From the NCBI GenBank assembly GCA_035771165.1, contig JAWNZC010000003.1, forward strand, positions 762,501 to 826,500: 64,000 nt of DNA, in the 5' to 3' direction. The notes beneath the pieces were generated by a model. The model was not told where the DNA came from, made no database searches, and saw nothing but the letters and a program-made list of their open reading frames with translations. The DNA is from Paragorgia papillata (Eukaryota; Cnidaria; Anthozoa; Scleralcyonacea; Coralliidae). The position numbers were made by a program, and so were the translations under genes. Positions 1 to 9,588 of this stretch are shown one piece after another (the first letter of the stretch is position 1; every line of letters begins with the position of its first letter).

Positions 1-420
1 ACTATTGATTGTAACACAGTTGCAGTGTTTAACATGTTGAACAATAGTTGTAGAATCTTTGATTCTCACTCAAAGCACATGCATGGCATGGCAAGTTATT
101 CTGGAACATGTGTCTTGCTGACAGGTGATGGCCTTGAAAACTTAGTTGCATTTTTTCAGATTACTTCTTATGGTATTTTCCATGATTTTCTGCAACATTT
201 AAATCATTGTCATCTCTATGCATTTTCTATAGAACTATTTGGTCCAAGTTTTGAAATGTCTGATAGCTCACTATGACTTTAATCATGCTGACTTGAATTT
301 GTCCCCGAATTTTTCAAATTTGCGTCTTAGTGACACTGTGCCTTTAAACCGCGTTAGAAGCAGTACAATGAGCGGTAGTCACATGCACGCTTAGCGTGCC
401 TATTTTGTTAACACAGTGTT
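1..420. other. No recognised gene
   Basis: Nothing here translates into a family I recognise in either strand. The segment near 381-410 (acgcttagcgtgcctatttt) resembles the sequence just outside the Helentron-like copies at 47165 and 63660, so a repeat end may lie here. Confidence 0.3.
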
Positions 421-735
421 CACCTTCACTTTCGTCCAGACCAACGACTCTTAAATTGTATTTTCTAGAATACTGCTCATTCTCGTTCGCTTAGACTGTC
501 ACCTCCAAGAGTTTGGATTCCAGAGTTTTAATTATCTCCAAGAGAGGAAACGTTGCTGCTTCTATGGTTTCTGTGATTAGTGATTTCGCAGATTCTGCAA
601 AAATTTCTTTAAGTTCAGCTGATTTGAAGAATTGCTTTAGCTCACACTGCATGGCTTCCTTCATATCTGCTCGAAGCTCTTCTAGTTGAGACGAATATTG
701 TTTCTTCAGGCATACTGGGATTATTCAAAATATAT
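421..735 (-). pseudogene. Non-LTR retrotransposon ORF1p scrap (coiled coil plus RRM start)
   Basis: Read on the minus strand, 735 to 494 gives a charged helical stretch ending in LESKLLEVTV and a stop. The same frame continues with NEQYSRKYNLRVVGLDESEG, which resembles the coiled-coil to RRM junction of L1-type ORF1 proteins (E-Y-S-R-K-x-N-L-R-V-x-G). In that family the protein is a trimeric RNA-binding chaperone of the retrotransposon RNP. The match stops abruptly near 421. No partner reverse transcriptase is visible nearby, so this is a fragment. The assignment rests on a short motif. Confidence 0.4.
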
Positions 736-1319
736 AATTCTTAACGCCTTTTAGTCCTGAAGTGTAATTACATTAGAAATAGACAGAGCTACAAAATCCA
801 CGTCTGCTCAGTCTCAATCCCTCTGGTCTGTAGTTCTTCCTCTCTTTCTTCAACCCTGCTGTTGATCACTGAGCTGGCTAGATTTTCTCAAAGTTCTTTT
901 CAAACATTTTTGACCTTTCGACATTTTTTACCTTTCGGTTCCTCGTTGAAATGGACCTTTCCCACCTGCAGCGCGCCAAAATTCACAGGTGAATTTTCCG
1001 ACCAGTGGCGTAATTTAATAACAGTATCTAATATCCGTGATTTAACATTCTTTGGAAGTTGAAGTTAAAACAGACTCTTGAAAACGTTTTCGTAGGGGTA
1101 GAACCACTTTCCATTGCAAGTACGACAACCCGAAACACGTCAAAACAGGGCAATGTACATTTCAGCGATTTCCCGGCAGAATATTTAGATTCAAAAACCT
1201 GCAAGCGAAACAAGTCCGCCTCTTTCCTCCCGCTTTTCCGCTCTCCCGCCTTTCCACCCGCCCGCAAAAACTAGCGCTAAGAGGCGGACTTGGAGCAAGT
1301 CCTATGAGCTGGCTTATGA
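736..1319. other. No recognised gene
   Basis: Short open frames on both strands lack family signatures. I see no repeat, RNA gene or promoter that I can name. The left edge of Polinton-1 must fall here or just to the right, but no terminal inverted repeat was found. Confidence 0.3.
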
Positions 1320-1873
1320 GACCACATCAACCACCACGTCTTCGTGGGTTGTTGGGCCGTTGTTGATCTCCTCAACCGCACCACCAACCGTTCTGGAATG
1401 TTCAATTTTAGCTTTCTCTATCAGTGCTCTGAAACGTTCAACAGCTTCAGCTATTTTTTGTCAGCTTTCACTGTACCTAATCCTATTACCCTCAGACACC
1501 AAAACTTTTACACCTTCAAAGGTTGCCCCATTGACGCGGCCGTTCTTACCAAAAGTAAACTCAACCCCCTCTGTCAACGGCATAGATGCCTCATCATCTT
1601 TCTTATTCACCACAACGCCTAGGTCATCGCGAAGGTGCTGCTTTTTGTCTTCTGTGTTAAACCATCTCAACACCCTGGCGTTACGACTGACGTTCGATAT
1701 CTCACCATCAACACGGGTTACGTTTTCGGAAGGTGCGGCGGGGTCGTTCAGTCCGCTTCCCTCGTCGGTGTCACCCTCTATGAAACTCGTATCACCGACA
1801 CCACCATCTTCTCTTTCTCTATCTTTACCATGCCCGTCCAGTCCATTTCCATGTCGACTCCTCCTTCAGCCAT
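1320..1873 (-). pseudogene. Unidentified Polinton-1 minus-strand gene
   Basis: The start ATG at 1873 lies in GTGTATAATGGC, the same context as the kinase start at 3943, which argues for a real gene of the same element. The first frame stops after 31 codons. An overlapping frame then stays open through an acidic stretch and a segment with RWFNTEDKKQHLRDDLGVVV and FTFGKNGRVNGATFEG to about 1461. A further frame gives a helical tail with KIAEAVERFRALIEKA. So one frameshift and one nonsense codon are likely. I do not recognise the family. Position downstream of the integrase would suit a structural or accessory protein, but that is inference. Confidence 0.35.
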
Positions 1874-1894
1874 TATACACTAATCTACGTTACG

Positions 1895-2038
1895 TCATCC
1901 GATGTACAGTGCGAGCAGAACATCCCCAACGTCACCACCATTATTTCCTCTTACCCTAAAGGTAATCCTGTTGTAGACACCCTTCTGAATTTCAACCAAA
2001 GACCCAACGTCCTGCTGCTGTACGCTGCCCTTCAGACT
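1895..2038 (-). pseudogene. Short C-terminal fragment, unknown protein
   Basis: A 47-codon minus-strand frame bounded upstream by a stop ends in GNNGGDVGDVLLALYIG and TGA, 22 bases before the ATG at 1873. The beta-rich tail and its place directly upstream of the next minus-strand gene suggest the end of a larger broken Polinton-1 gene. No family is assignable. Confidence 0.22.
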
Positions 2039-2235
2039 TTATTCAGAGCTGATCGGAAGAGTGCCAATCAGGTTACTTCTTTTTCCATTGTTCATCAACA
2101 TCAACATCATTTTTATTATATAAAATACAACATACAATAACAACCCACCCACATTTAGAGGTGAGGGGTTGCATAACTAACTATATTTTAAAAAAAAGAA
2201 GAAAAAAAAGCACAATAGCAGACCTGACTGCTATA
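2039..2235. other. Intergenic A/T-rich spacer
   Basis: Contains a run of A and AAG at about 2190-2212 and no coding signature. It lies just past the 3' end of the integrase and could hold its poly(A) signal on the minus strand, which I cannot place exactly. Confidence 0.3.
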
Positions 2236-3325
2236 TTACACTTTCAACACCATCACAAAATCTCGACGTACCTCAGCCGTCTGTTGATGTCCACTTGGTT
2301 TGGACCGCTTGATCAACAACACCATTTTCTTTCCTCCTAACTTCTTTCTTTTCAGTATTTTTTCAACTCTGTAGACGTCGTCCTTTTTGTCTACAGGTGA
2401 CAGCTCCTCCTCATAGAACTTTCCAATGATTGGCTCACCCGCAGCATCCTCAATCTCAAACATTTGGATCACCACGAATGACCTTCACCACCCTAAAAAA
2501 TCTCCTCAGTGAAGTTCGCCTCATAACCCTTTGTAAACACACTCTTGTACTTTGTCACCCTCACAGTGTCCCTAACTTTAAACTTGTTATCGTGATCACC
2601 AAAGTGGTGACCGAATAATGTATTCCAAACCTGATTCTCGTTTGACTTCATCACGTCCTTGGGCTTAGTCAGTGTGGTACTATGTTTTGTTGTAACCAGC
2701 GACGAGGTCGTCCAGTGTGGTACTATGTTTTGTTGTAACCAGCGACGAGGTCGTCCAGGACATAGTTTAGAAATACTTCCACATCACAGTCTTCAGTGTT
2801 CTGTTAAACTGTTCGACCACCGCTGCTTTCTTGTCTGAGTATGTACTGAAGTACTCAACACCATGTTCCTTCAGGAGGTCCTTCACACCGATGGGCCAGG
2901 TCAGGGTAGTCGCAAAACCGATCTTTGAACTGATCCAACAACTCAGCCACCGCTCCAGTCATATTACTCGTCTCCTTCCTGTAAACGGGGACGGCGAAGG
3001 CGTACCTACTCAAAATCTCAACAGCTGTCAGGATCCAGTGATACCCTTTGTTCTGGTTCTTGTACTTTCCCATATCAACCAAGTCCATCTGTATCTGTTC
3101 ACCGAGGTGGCTGACGAACGTCTGTCTGAACTTATGCCTCCTCCCAACTGGTTTGTACCTCGTGTATGTGTCCTGTGTTTTCAACCAATCCCTCACCACC
3201 TTCCTACTCACATCAAGACCCTCTCCTAGTGCCTTCTGGTACAACCGTTCAGCTGACTGATATCCTGTTTTCGGATTTTAGTAGATCTCTCTCAGTCCCT
3301 GTTCCAGCTCGATGTGGTCGTCCAT
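2236..3325 (-). pseudogene. Polinton retroviral-like integrase (frameshifted)
   Basis: Minus-strand protein starting at ATG 3325. Its N-terminal helical region (ELEQGLREIY, then an in-frame TAA) leads into an rve/DDE core at 3244-2855: motifs KTQDTYTRYKPV, QMDLVDMGKY (first catalytic Asp) and YHWILTAVEILSRYAFAVPV (second Asp region replaced by Glu). A frameshift follows near 2860, then a 43-bp tandem duplication at 2671-2756. The C-terminal chromo-like tail is in two frames at 2620-2236, with FTKGYEANFTEEIF and GEPIIGKFYEEELSPV. Polinton integrases are about 350-400 aa and join element ends to the chromosome. The order dNK then integrase on the same strand, 30 bp apart, suggests co-orientation. 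This copy cannot make a full protein. Confidence 0.85.
2671..2756. repeat. 43-bp perfect tandem duplication
   Basis: Two back-to-back copies of a 43-base unit starting agtgtggtactatgttttgt (2671-2713 and 2714-2756). As 43 is not a multiple of three it adds a frameshift to the integrase. Confidence 0.9.
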
Positions 3326-3354
3326 ATAACCTAACTTTGTTATAATGGAGGAGT

Positions 3355-3943
3355 TCAAGAGAAAGTACGTTTACGAGGACCAGTATGACAAACCCATGGT
3401 GTTCCTGAATTTGAACTAGTTCCAAAGTTCTCCCAATCGAGGGTTACCACCTTGGTTCCCTTGTTCCTAATAATTTCAACCATTTCTTCCATATATCTCT
3501 GTATCCACTAGAGATAGCTTTTGGTTACACCGACTTCACAACCCCGACCTCTTTCAACTGCCGGTGTAATGGGTGGGTGACCGACGAACAGTTTTCTGAC
3601 TACGAACAGGTCTTCCACAAACTGAATGATTTACTCTCAACTCCTGACGCCCTGATTATTCTCAAAGCATCAGTTGACACATGTCACCAGCGGATGATTC
3701 GTTGATCAACTCCAAAGCCTTCAGGTAGGCGTCGATGCTTTCATTAAGGAACCAGGTCTCCATTTTGTATGCCCATCTTCCGGGGTCGGCGTAAAACCTT
3801 TCGAGGTATGGGTTGTCCTCAACTGGCTCTTCGATAAGGTGGTAGCGGTTTCTTCTAGCGAATGGTTTCACGAACATTGTCTTCCCCACACCGATGTTTC
3901 CGTCGAGGACGATCAGCCGAGCTCCGACCTTTGGGCTGGCCAT
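3355..3943 (-). pseudogene. Deoxynucleoside kinase of Polinton-1 (frameshifted)
   Basis: Minus-strand ORF from ATG 3943 with a P-loop LDGNIGVGKT at residues 13-22, then LIEEPVEDNPYLERFY and RWAYKMETWFLNE, the signature order of dNK-type deoxynucleoside kinases (P-loop, E-P substrate loop, helix with Q/E-x-W). The enzyme phosphorylates deoxynucleosides to dNMPs and could feed element DNA synthesis. The frame breaks at about 3680. The C-terminal part continues in other frames, with RYMEEMVEIIRNKGTKVVTL, typical of the family C-terminus, up to a stop at 3355. Total span of 196 codons fits the family's 200-230 aa. Start context GTGTATAATGG is shared with the gene at 1873. It precedes the integrase on the same strand. 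Confidence 0.8.
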
Positions 3944-4044
3944 TATACACAGCGCTCACGGTTAGGATTTAGACCTTTTGTATTTTGCCGGCCATAATAA
4001 CTGTCTTCCACGGACTCAGAAGAGCTATCGGAGTGATAAAGGTA

Positions 4045-4300
4045 GCCGAGGTCGTTATCCACTGACAGACGACCTCACAGATTCCCACAGATCAACTGAC
4101 AGACGACCTCACAGATTCCTACAGATCAACTGACAGATTCCTACAGATCAACTGACAGAAGACCTCACATATTCCTACAGACGGCCTCACAGACTCCCAA
4201 AGATCAACTGACAGATGACCTCACAGACTCCCACAGATCAACTGACAGATTACCTCAAAGATTCCTACAGACGACATTACAGATCAACTGACATATGAAA
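4045..4300. repeat. Minisatellite between divergent Polinton genes
   Basis: Irregular tandem repeats of roughly 20-35 bases built from agatcaactgacagacgacc and tcacagattcctac. It occupies the spacer between the minus-strand kinase start (3943) and the first plus-strand gene (4318), so it sits where a divergent promoter or origin-like region would be expected. Confidence 0.8.
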
Positions 4301-4317
4301 CGTAGACCAATATATAA

Positions 4318-4479
4318 ATGTCTGACGGAACTAAGCCTGACACACCCAAGTCAGAGACGGAAACCCCTAAGATAACAGCTGTAACCAAGACGGAGAGAGT
4401 CAAAGACTCGAAACGGGTGGCCGCGGGTAAACGGCTGGCGCAGATACCGAAGGAAGCCAAGGAGAGAAAAGGCAGATAG
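4318..4479 (+). CDS. Small basic protein of Polinton-1
   Basis: ATG in TATATAAATG opens a 53-codon frame ending at TAG 4477-4479. The product is hydrophilic and lysine-rich, with MSDGTKPDTPKSETET at the N terminus and SKRVAAGKRLAQIPKEAKER near the C terminus. The VAAGK(R/K)L-x-x-x-x-K-x-x-K pattern is one I associate from memory with small Polinton/adintovirus proteins, often followed by a hydrophobic segment. Here the hydrophobic segment is in the next frame (4486), so the two may once have been one gene. Function unknown, possibly a minor virion membrane protein. Confidence 0.5.
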   Translation: MSDGTKPDTPKSETETPKITAVTKTERVKDSKRVAAGKRLAQIPKEAKERKGR

Positions 4480-4485
4480 CGGCTG

Positions 4486-4671
4486 ATGGCTGAGACTGGT
4501 CTCGGACCTGGTGGAACCTGGTCGGTCAACTACGGTGACCTGATTGGAGTCGCTGGACTGATTATCAGGGGTGTCATTTTACTACAACATGAGGTGGGGA
4601 AAAAGGAGAAGGATCCCTCCTTCGTCGAGGAGAAGGGGCCCTCCCCCGGACTACAAAACGTTAGGATCTAG
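4486..4671 (+). CDS. Small membrane-type protein, Polinton-1
   Basis: 61-codon frame opening six bases after the previous stop. Residues 13-32 (SVNYGDLIGVAGLIIRGVIL) form one likely membrane segment followed by a charged tail (GKKEKDPSFVEEKG). Spacing suggests either a short overlapping operon-like pair or a split single gene with 4318-4479. Family not named. Possibly a structural membrane protein by position and hydrophobicity. Confidence 0.45.
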   Translation: MAETGLGPGGTWSVNYGDLIGVAGLIIRGVILLQHEVGKKEKDPSFVEEKGPSPGLQNVRI

Positions 4672-4743
4672 CGTGAAACACCGGTTACTCGGACTTCCCC
4701 GACTTTGGACAGTTTCGACGAATGAAATATAGACTGTAGTATA

Positions 4744-4978
4744 ATGTCAACTGACCGAAAAGAACTGTTGAACGAACTCTACGACGCCCTCCTGATCACA
4801 GGTGGGGCTGTGGGGGGATCTCCATGGCTTCAAAGAAGATACTGAAGGAACCTCTGGGCACTCCTGAGTCGATTAAGGGTACTGTCAAACTGGCCCTGGC
4901 CGTTGGGGTTAGCACGATTGGGATCAAATGGGCCCACACGAAAGGATATCTCCCGGTTGACCCGTTCAAAACCAAGTA
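4744..4978 (+). pseudogene. Small Polinton-1 protein with hydrophobic centre (frameshifted)
   Basis: ATG in AGTATAATGTC starts MSTDRKELLNELYDALLITG. After a G-rich stretch near 4815-4825 the open frame shifts, and the rest reads MASKKILKEPLGTPESIKGT, a hydrophobic TVKLALAVGVSTIGIKWA and a tail PVDPFKTK before TAG at 4976. The layout (short N-terminal helix, KxLGTPxxxKGTxKLALAVG, end PxDPFK) recalls a recurrent small Polinton/adintovirus protein from memory. One indel in a GGGGG-type run explains the break. Role unknown; probably membrane or virion associated. Confidence 0.5.
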
Positions 4979-5028
4979 GTTGTCGTGTTGGGTCAGTGGG
5001 TTAAGGAAAAGCCGTGATCATAAGGTAC

Positions 5029-5694
5029 ATGAGAATGTGGGACTGTGAAATTTGTGGAAAGAGTTTCACCTCCAACGGAAATCTCAACCAGCACGTCAGG
5101 CAGGTCCACAATGGACGGAAAAACTACAGGTGTGAGGACTGGGAGGGCGTTCTCAAGGGGGAATGATATGAGGAAACACAAGGCAAGGGTTCACGGTGTG
5201 GTTGACCCCGTTGGCCCACCGGTGGTGTTGGTCTCCAGAAGGATAATTGAGACTAGGGTTGAGGCTGAGGGGAGGGTTGAGACAGAAGTCGAAATTAGGT
5301 ATGTCCTTCTGAGATTATCGGGCGAATCCGTGGACTACGCGGGTCACAAGGTGAGAAAGATGTGGAGTATTTCTTGATTATCAATAATATACCATACACC
5401 AAGGAAAAAACGTTCGAAGGTCTCAGGGGGTTGAAAGGTGGTTCACTTAGGTATGACTTCGCGGTACCACTAGGTCGTTGTTTTATTTCGATTGAGTACG
5501 ATGGTGAACAACATTTTTCACCCATAGGGTGGGGTGTTGATGAACAGCTTAGGGTGACACATGACAGATTGAAAGATGATTATGCTAGATCAGAAAGTTA
5601 CCCCCTTCTGAGGATTCCATTTTATGAAGGCCATCTGATTGGTCGTAGGGTCACAACCTTCCTGAGGAGAAATGGTTTCAATGCTATGTTATAG
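5029..5694 (+). pseudogene. C2H2 zinc-finger plus PD-(D/E)XK-like nuclease (frameshifted)
   Basis: ATG 5029 opens CEICGKSFTSNGNLNQHVRQ, a C2H2 finger. A second finger is split by a frameshift near 5142 and continues with SRGNDMRKHKARVH. A linker follows, then a second frameshift at about 5365. The C-terminal domain at 5365-5694 has EKTFEGLRG, LRYDFAVPLGRCFISIEYDG with EQHF, KDDYARSES and LLRIPFYEG. The D-F...I-E-Y-D-G-x-Q-H pattern matches Vsr/DUF559-type PD-(D/E)XK nucleases found in phages, large DNA viruses and some transposons. The next gene starts directly at 5695. Likely a DNA nuclease guided or stabilised by zinc fingers; substrate unknown. Confidence 0.6.
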
Positions 5695-6129
5695 ATGGCT
5701 AGGCTAGTTGTTGGTGGATTGTTTAATGCGATAGCCTTCGCTGGCGCTGGGTTTTTGTTTTCAAAGTTAAATCATATCGGCTACGAAGCCGAAATCGAAA
5801 GATTCCACGCCCTGGAACAGCTGGCCAGGGAGAAGGGAAAATGGTATGAAAGTGAGGTCGCTAAGAAGGATAGGGTGCAGAAGTTGAGACAGGAGCTCTC
5901 CGACGCCAACGCTGACATCAACACAATGAATCACGCCCTAGATCTGCTGAAGTCGACTCTGAGGCAGGCGGAGCTCTGTCGGCTGACGTATGAAGGGAGG
6001 TCCTTCAACAGAGAGCCTGAATTGTCTGACTACTACAAGCCGTTGGGTCAGACGAAAGAGTACCAAACCCTGTTTATTGGGTCTGTTGGTCTGCTCGGTG
6101 GGTATCTGGTGTTCAAGCTGGTTTTGTAG
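5695..6129 (+). CDS. Polinton-1 membrane/coiled-coil protein
   Basis: Intact 144-aa frame beginning immediately after the nuclease stop (5692-5694). N-terminal hydrophobic segment about residues 4-23 (LVVGGLFNAIAFAGAGFLFS), a charged helical middle (residues 30-95, with YEAEIERFHALEQLAREKGK), and a second hydrophobic segment at the C terminus (FIGSVGLLGGYLVFKLVL). Two-membrane-anchor coil proteins of this layout recur beside Polinton polymerases. I cannot name the family. A role in virion assembly or membrane association is inference. Confidence 0.6.
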   Translation: MARLVVGGLFNAIAFAGAGFLFSKLNHIGYEAEIERFHALEQLAREKGKWYESEVAKKDRVQKLRQELSDANADINTMNHALDLLKSTLRQAELCRLTYEGRSFNREPELSDYYKPLGQTKEYQTLFIGSVGLLGGYLVFKLVL

Positions 6130-6151
6130 GGGGTAGGGTGGTGTAGGTATA

Positions 6152-6733
6152 ATGTCCATTTCCTGGGCTATCTTACCGAAGAGGATGGAAAACCTGTCGG
6201 GGTCGGGCGCTGAGTGGGTTTGTAAACAGATGGGACTTAGACGTAGCACAAAACTATGGTGTGGAAACTGCTCCAGATTCCGTGTTGGGATACACACTGA
6301 GATGTTCTCCTGTCTGGGGTGTGGTGAGACAGAGTATGGGTGTGTAGTTGGGGAATACCAGGTGACCGTCACCCCAAAACGGAGTGAACACTCGAGAAAC
6401 CGCTGGATGAGGAAGAGACTTACTGGAGTTGTTGAGGGTAGGTCTGTTGAGTTGATTCTGTCTGACTTTTCTAGGGTCCTTGGTGTTATGGTGAGTAAGG
6501 GTCTGATAAAAGGTCGGAACCTTTTAGGGTATGACTACCACATCATCAGACTGTATTCAAGAAGGGGAATTAAACCGACGAGTGAGTTGAAGGACCTTAA
6601 GAAGGGTAAGACGAGGGATGTGTTTGACAACCATCTGTATGGTGTTGTGTACAAGGAACTCGGTTGGGGCAGTGATTCTGACAAATTTTACGTCGAGTGG
6701 TTGGGACGGTCTCGGAGACCAGTCGGCCGGTAG
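6152..6733 (+). CDS. Zinc-ribbon protein, possibly VLTF3-like
   Basis: Start chosen at 6152 because ATG lies in GGTATAATGTCC, the context seen at other starts here. 193 aa. Residues 38-60 hold a zinc ribbon, WCGNCSRFRVGIHTEMFSCLGC would be its span, with C-x2-C and C-x2-C pairs. A basic region (HSRNRWMRKRL) and a helical C-terminus with LGYDYHIIRLYS and VYKELGW follow. A zinc ribbon followed by an alpha-helical domain recalls VLTF3-like late transcription factors of poxviruses and Polinton-like viruses, but the match is from memory and weak. It could alternatively be another zinc-ribbon DNA-binding protein. Upstream gene ends 22 bp before. Confidence 0.45.
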   Translation: MSISWAILPKRMENLSGSGAEWVCKQMGLRRSTKLWCGNCSRFRVGIHTEMFSCLGCGETEYGCVVGEYQVTVTPKRSEHSRNRWMRKRLTGVVEGRSVELILSDFSRVLGVMVSKGLIKGRNLLGYDYHIIRLYSRRGIKPTSELKDLKKGKTRDVFDNHLYGVVYKELGWGSDSDKFYVEWLGRSRRPVGR

Positions 6734-6768
6734 GGCCTAATGAAAACAGACTATTGCTTGCTATAGTG

Positions 6769-6954
6769 ATGAGCTCCGTCCCGGACTCCGCCTTGATCTG
6801 TCAAGACAGCCACTTGGACCCTGAAATGTTTGGTTATTTCTATAGTGGCGTAGACCCCAGGGTCTATGGGAGGTTGTTCGGTTATGGTGTGAATCAGTTG
6901 GACAGAGCCCTGAGGGGTAAAACCAAGTCGTTCAGGTGTGCCGTCGTGTCCTAA
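6769..6954 (+). CDS. Small hypothetical protein before the polymerase
   Basis: 61-codon frame from ATG 6769 (MSSVPDSALICQDSHLDPEM) to TAA. An upstream ATG at 6697 in the same frame overlaps the previous gene and is less likely. No known domain. It abuts the N-terminal part of DNA polymerase B and may be a broken N-terminal extension of it, since polymerase-like sequence begins within about 15 bases. Confidence 0.35.
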   Translation: MSSVPDSALICQDSHLDPEMFGYFYSGVDPRVYGRLFGYGVNQLDRALRGKTKSFRCAVVS

Positions 6955-9588
6955 GACCCGTTAGGACAGGTGAACACCCTCGCGAACCGTGTGTCCGCGC
7001 TCCTACGTCGGGAGCTGGCTGAAATGAGGGGTTGAAGTTCGCTGAAACGCTGGTTGTAACGCTTGTAAAGGAGGTGTCCGGTGGGACAACCTACAAAACA
7101 GCCCACTTCAACAGCCACAATAAAACTGTAGTCAATGACACTGAAATTGATCAAGACGTTGACATCGCGAATGAGGAGGTGATGGTCTGGGTGGCTCGGT
7201 GGATAAGCGAGGGATCTGGCTGGACAGCACACTCAGTCGACGGCCACTGCATCAATCTGACTACATACAGTCCACTGGAAGGCTCTAGCTACATAGACCT
7301 CCCTAAGGAGCTGAGGAATAGTCGGAAGGGGCTAATTAATGTTAGGAACGATGACGACAAGTGTTTTATGTGGTGCCACCTGGCTCACAAGTTCCCCATC
7401 CCAAAAGACTCACAAAGGGTGTCCAAATACCGAGACCACGTTGACGACTTGGACTACAGCGGAGTCAACTTCCCAGTGACGCATAAACAGTACAACCGGG
7501 TGGAGAAACAAAAAGAGATCCATATAAACGTCTTTGGTTACGAGGACAGACTGACCTCTCCGGTGTACATCTCAAAAGAAAACTTTACCGACTTCATGAA
7601 CCTCCTCATCATAACCAACGAAGACAACAAACGGCACTACGTCCTGATCAAGGACTTTGATAGGTTAATGTACAACAAGACAAAACACAAGGCAAAGAAG
7701 CATTTCTGTGTGCACTGCCTTCAGTGTTTCAGCTCGGAGGAAATTTTGGTCAGGCACAGGGATGTATGTATCGGTATAAATGGTAAACAGGCCGTCAGGG
7801 TGCCTGGGGAAGGAAAGAATGTGCTGAGGTACTGTAATTTCCGCAAACAGTTGAGTGTCCCGTTTGTTATTTATGCTGACTTCGAGGTGATCACGAAAAA
7901 GGTCGAACAAGTTGAACAGCGGGATCCGAATAAGGCGTACACAGAAAAGTACCAGAAACACACAGACTGTGGGTATGGGTATAAGGTCGTCTGTTGTTAT
8001 GACGACAGGTTCAGTAAACGGAGTGCTGTAAGGAGACAAAGAAAGAACGTTTCAACCAGGACATGGTTCTGACTGATGATGATGTGGCGGACTTTAGGAA
8101 TGCTGAGGTGTCACATGTGTAGTCGGGAGTATACAGCGAAAGACACCAGGGTTCGGGACAACTGTCATGTGACAGGGAGGTACCGGGGATCAGCACATCA
8201 GCTTTGTAATAGGAGTTACAGGTTGACTGATAAAATCCCTGTGATCTTGCACAACTTGAGGGGTTATGACAGCCATCTGATCATGGGAGAGATTGGGAAG
8301 TTCGGACAGGAGATTAACGTCATCCCAAACAACATGGAAAAGTACATGGCCTTCATGTTAGGTAAGGGCCTCGCGTTCCTGACAGCCTTCAGTTCATGAG
8401 TAGTTCCCTGGACAGACTGGCTGGGAAAAACACGCTCAGGAGGTCTGGAGGACGTTCGAAATGAGGACAATGGGGGACTATCACGACACCCACCTGAAGT
8501 CGGACGTATTGTTGTTGGCTGACGTCTTCGAGAACTTCAGGAGGACCTGCACCCAGTAATACAAGTTGGACCCCTGTCACTACTTCACTTCTCCGGGGTT
8601 GGCCTGGGACGCTATACTAAAAATGACTGGGATTGAGCTGTAACTCATGACCGACATACATATGTTCAATTCATCGAGAAAGGGATGAGGTGGGGTTAGC
8701 TACATAGCCAACAGACACGGTAAGGCAAAACAGTCCGTATATGAAGGAGTACGACGAGGATGAGGCTGTGAAGTATGTGATGTACCCACTGATCTATATA
8801 AGAGACTGGATAGAGCATCTATTATCTGAGCGCCTCCAGAAATTTAAGCCGGAAGTTACGCCCTAATTTGTAGGCGACGCCATATTGGATGGCCCCACCA
8901 TGAGGAGTGAGTTGCTATATTTTACTGTTGTGAATTCGTTGTTTTCGTATATAATCACGAAATAGACGAACAACACAAATCCATTTTGGTATTTCAAGCA
9001 ACGGGACTCATCATGGAACTATGGAGGACGTAAGAACGTGAAGGAAAACTGAATCGTAAGTAAATAAGTTGATATTTTGACAAAATTTCGAAGGGGACGG
9101 AGAGCTGCCGAAGGGTTATTTACTAAGGAAACGGGAAACCCAACATTGCAAACGGCCAGTGGTTAATAAACTGATTTTTAGGATACAAATGTAAGATAAT
9201 ACTCTGATTGTGGAATGTTCACAATCGAGTAGATCACTTTAAAAAAGCCGAAGGACGTGTAAAATTATGGCACAGAAGATAGATTGGCTTGTAGAGTTGT
9301 GAGTAGATTTCGACAAGCAGCATATTTTTTGGCAACATAGGAGCATCTTAATACTCTAAAGTTTGTACATAATATTTATGTTTGTTTCCTTCCATAGAAG
9401 TAACGGTAGCATGCATCATAACAAGAACGAGCCAGTTTGTTTTAATATACTCCTTGCCCAGTGTCCAAATCATGTATAACGTATTGTGTTGGCATTTAAG
9501 AAATTACGTTGTCAACATTGTTTCTTAACAGCTGAGCTATTTTACTCCCTGTCATTTTGATGAAAAAATTGTTTGTGAGTATCTGTAA

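Noticed and set aside
1360..1959. 199-codon plus-strand frame
   Set aside because: Low-complexity serine/proline translation opposite the better-supported minus-strand gene at 1873.
3345..3419. Plus-strand 24-codon gene starting in TTATAATGG
   Set aside because: It lies antisense to the kinase C-terminus and is very short; kept only as a start-context observation.
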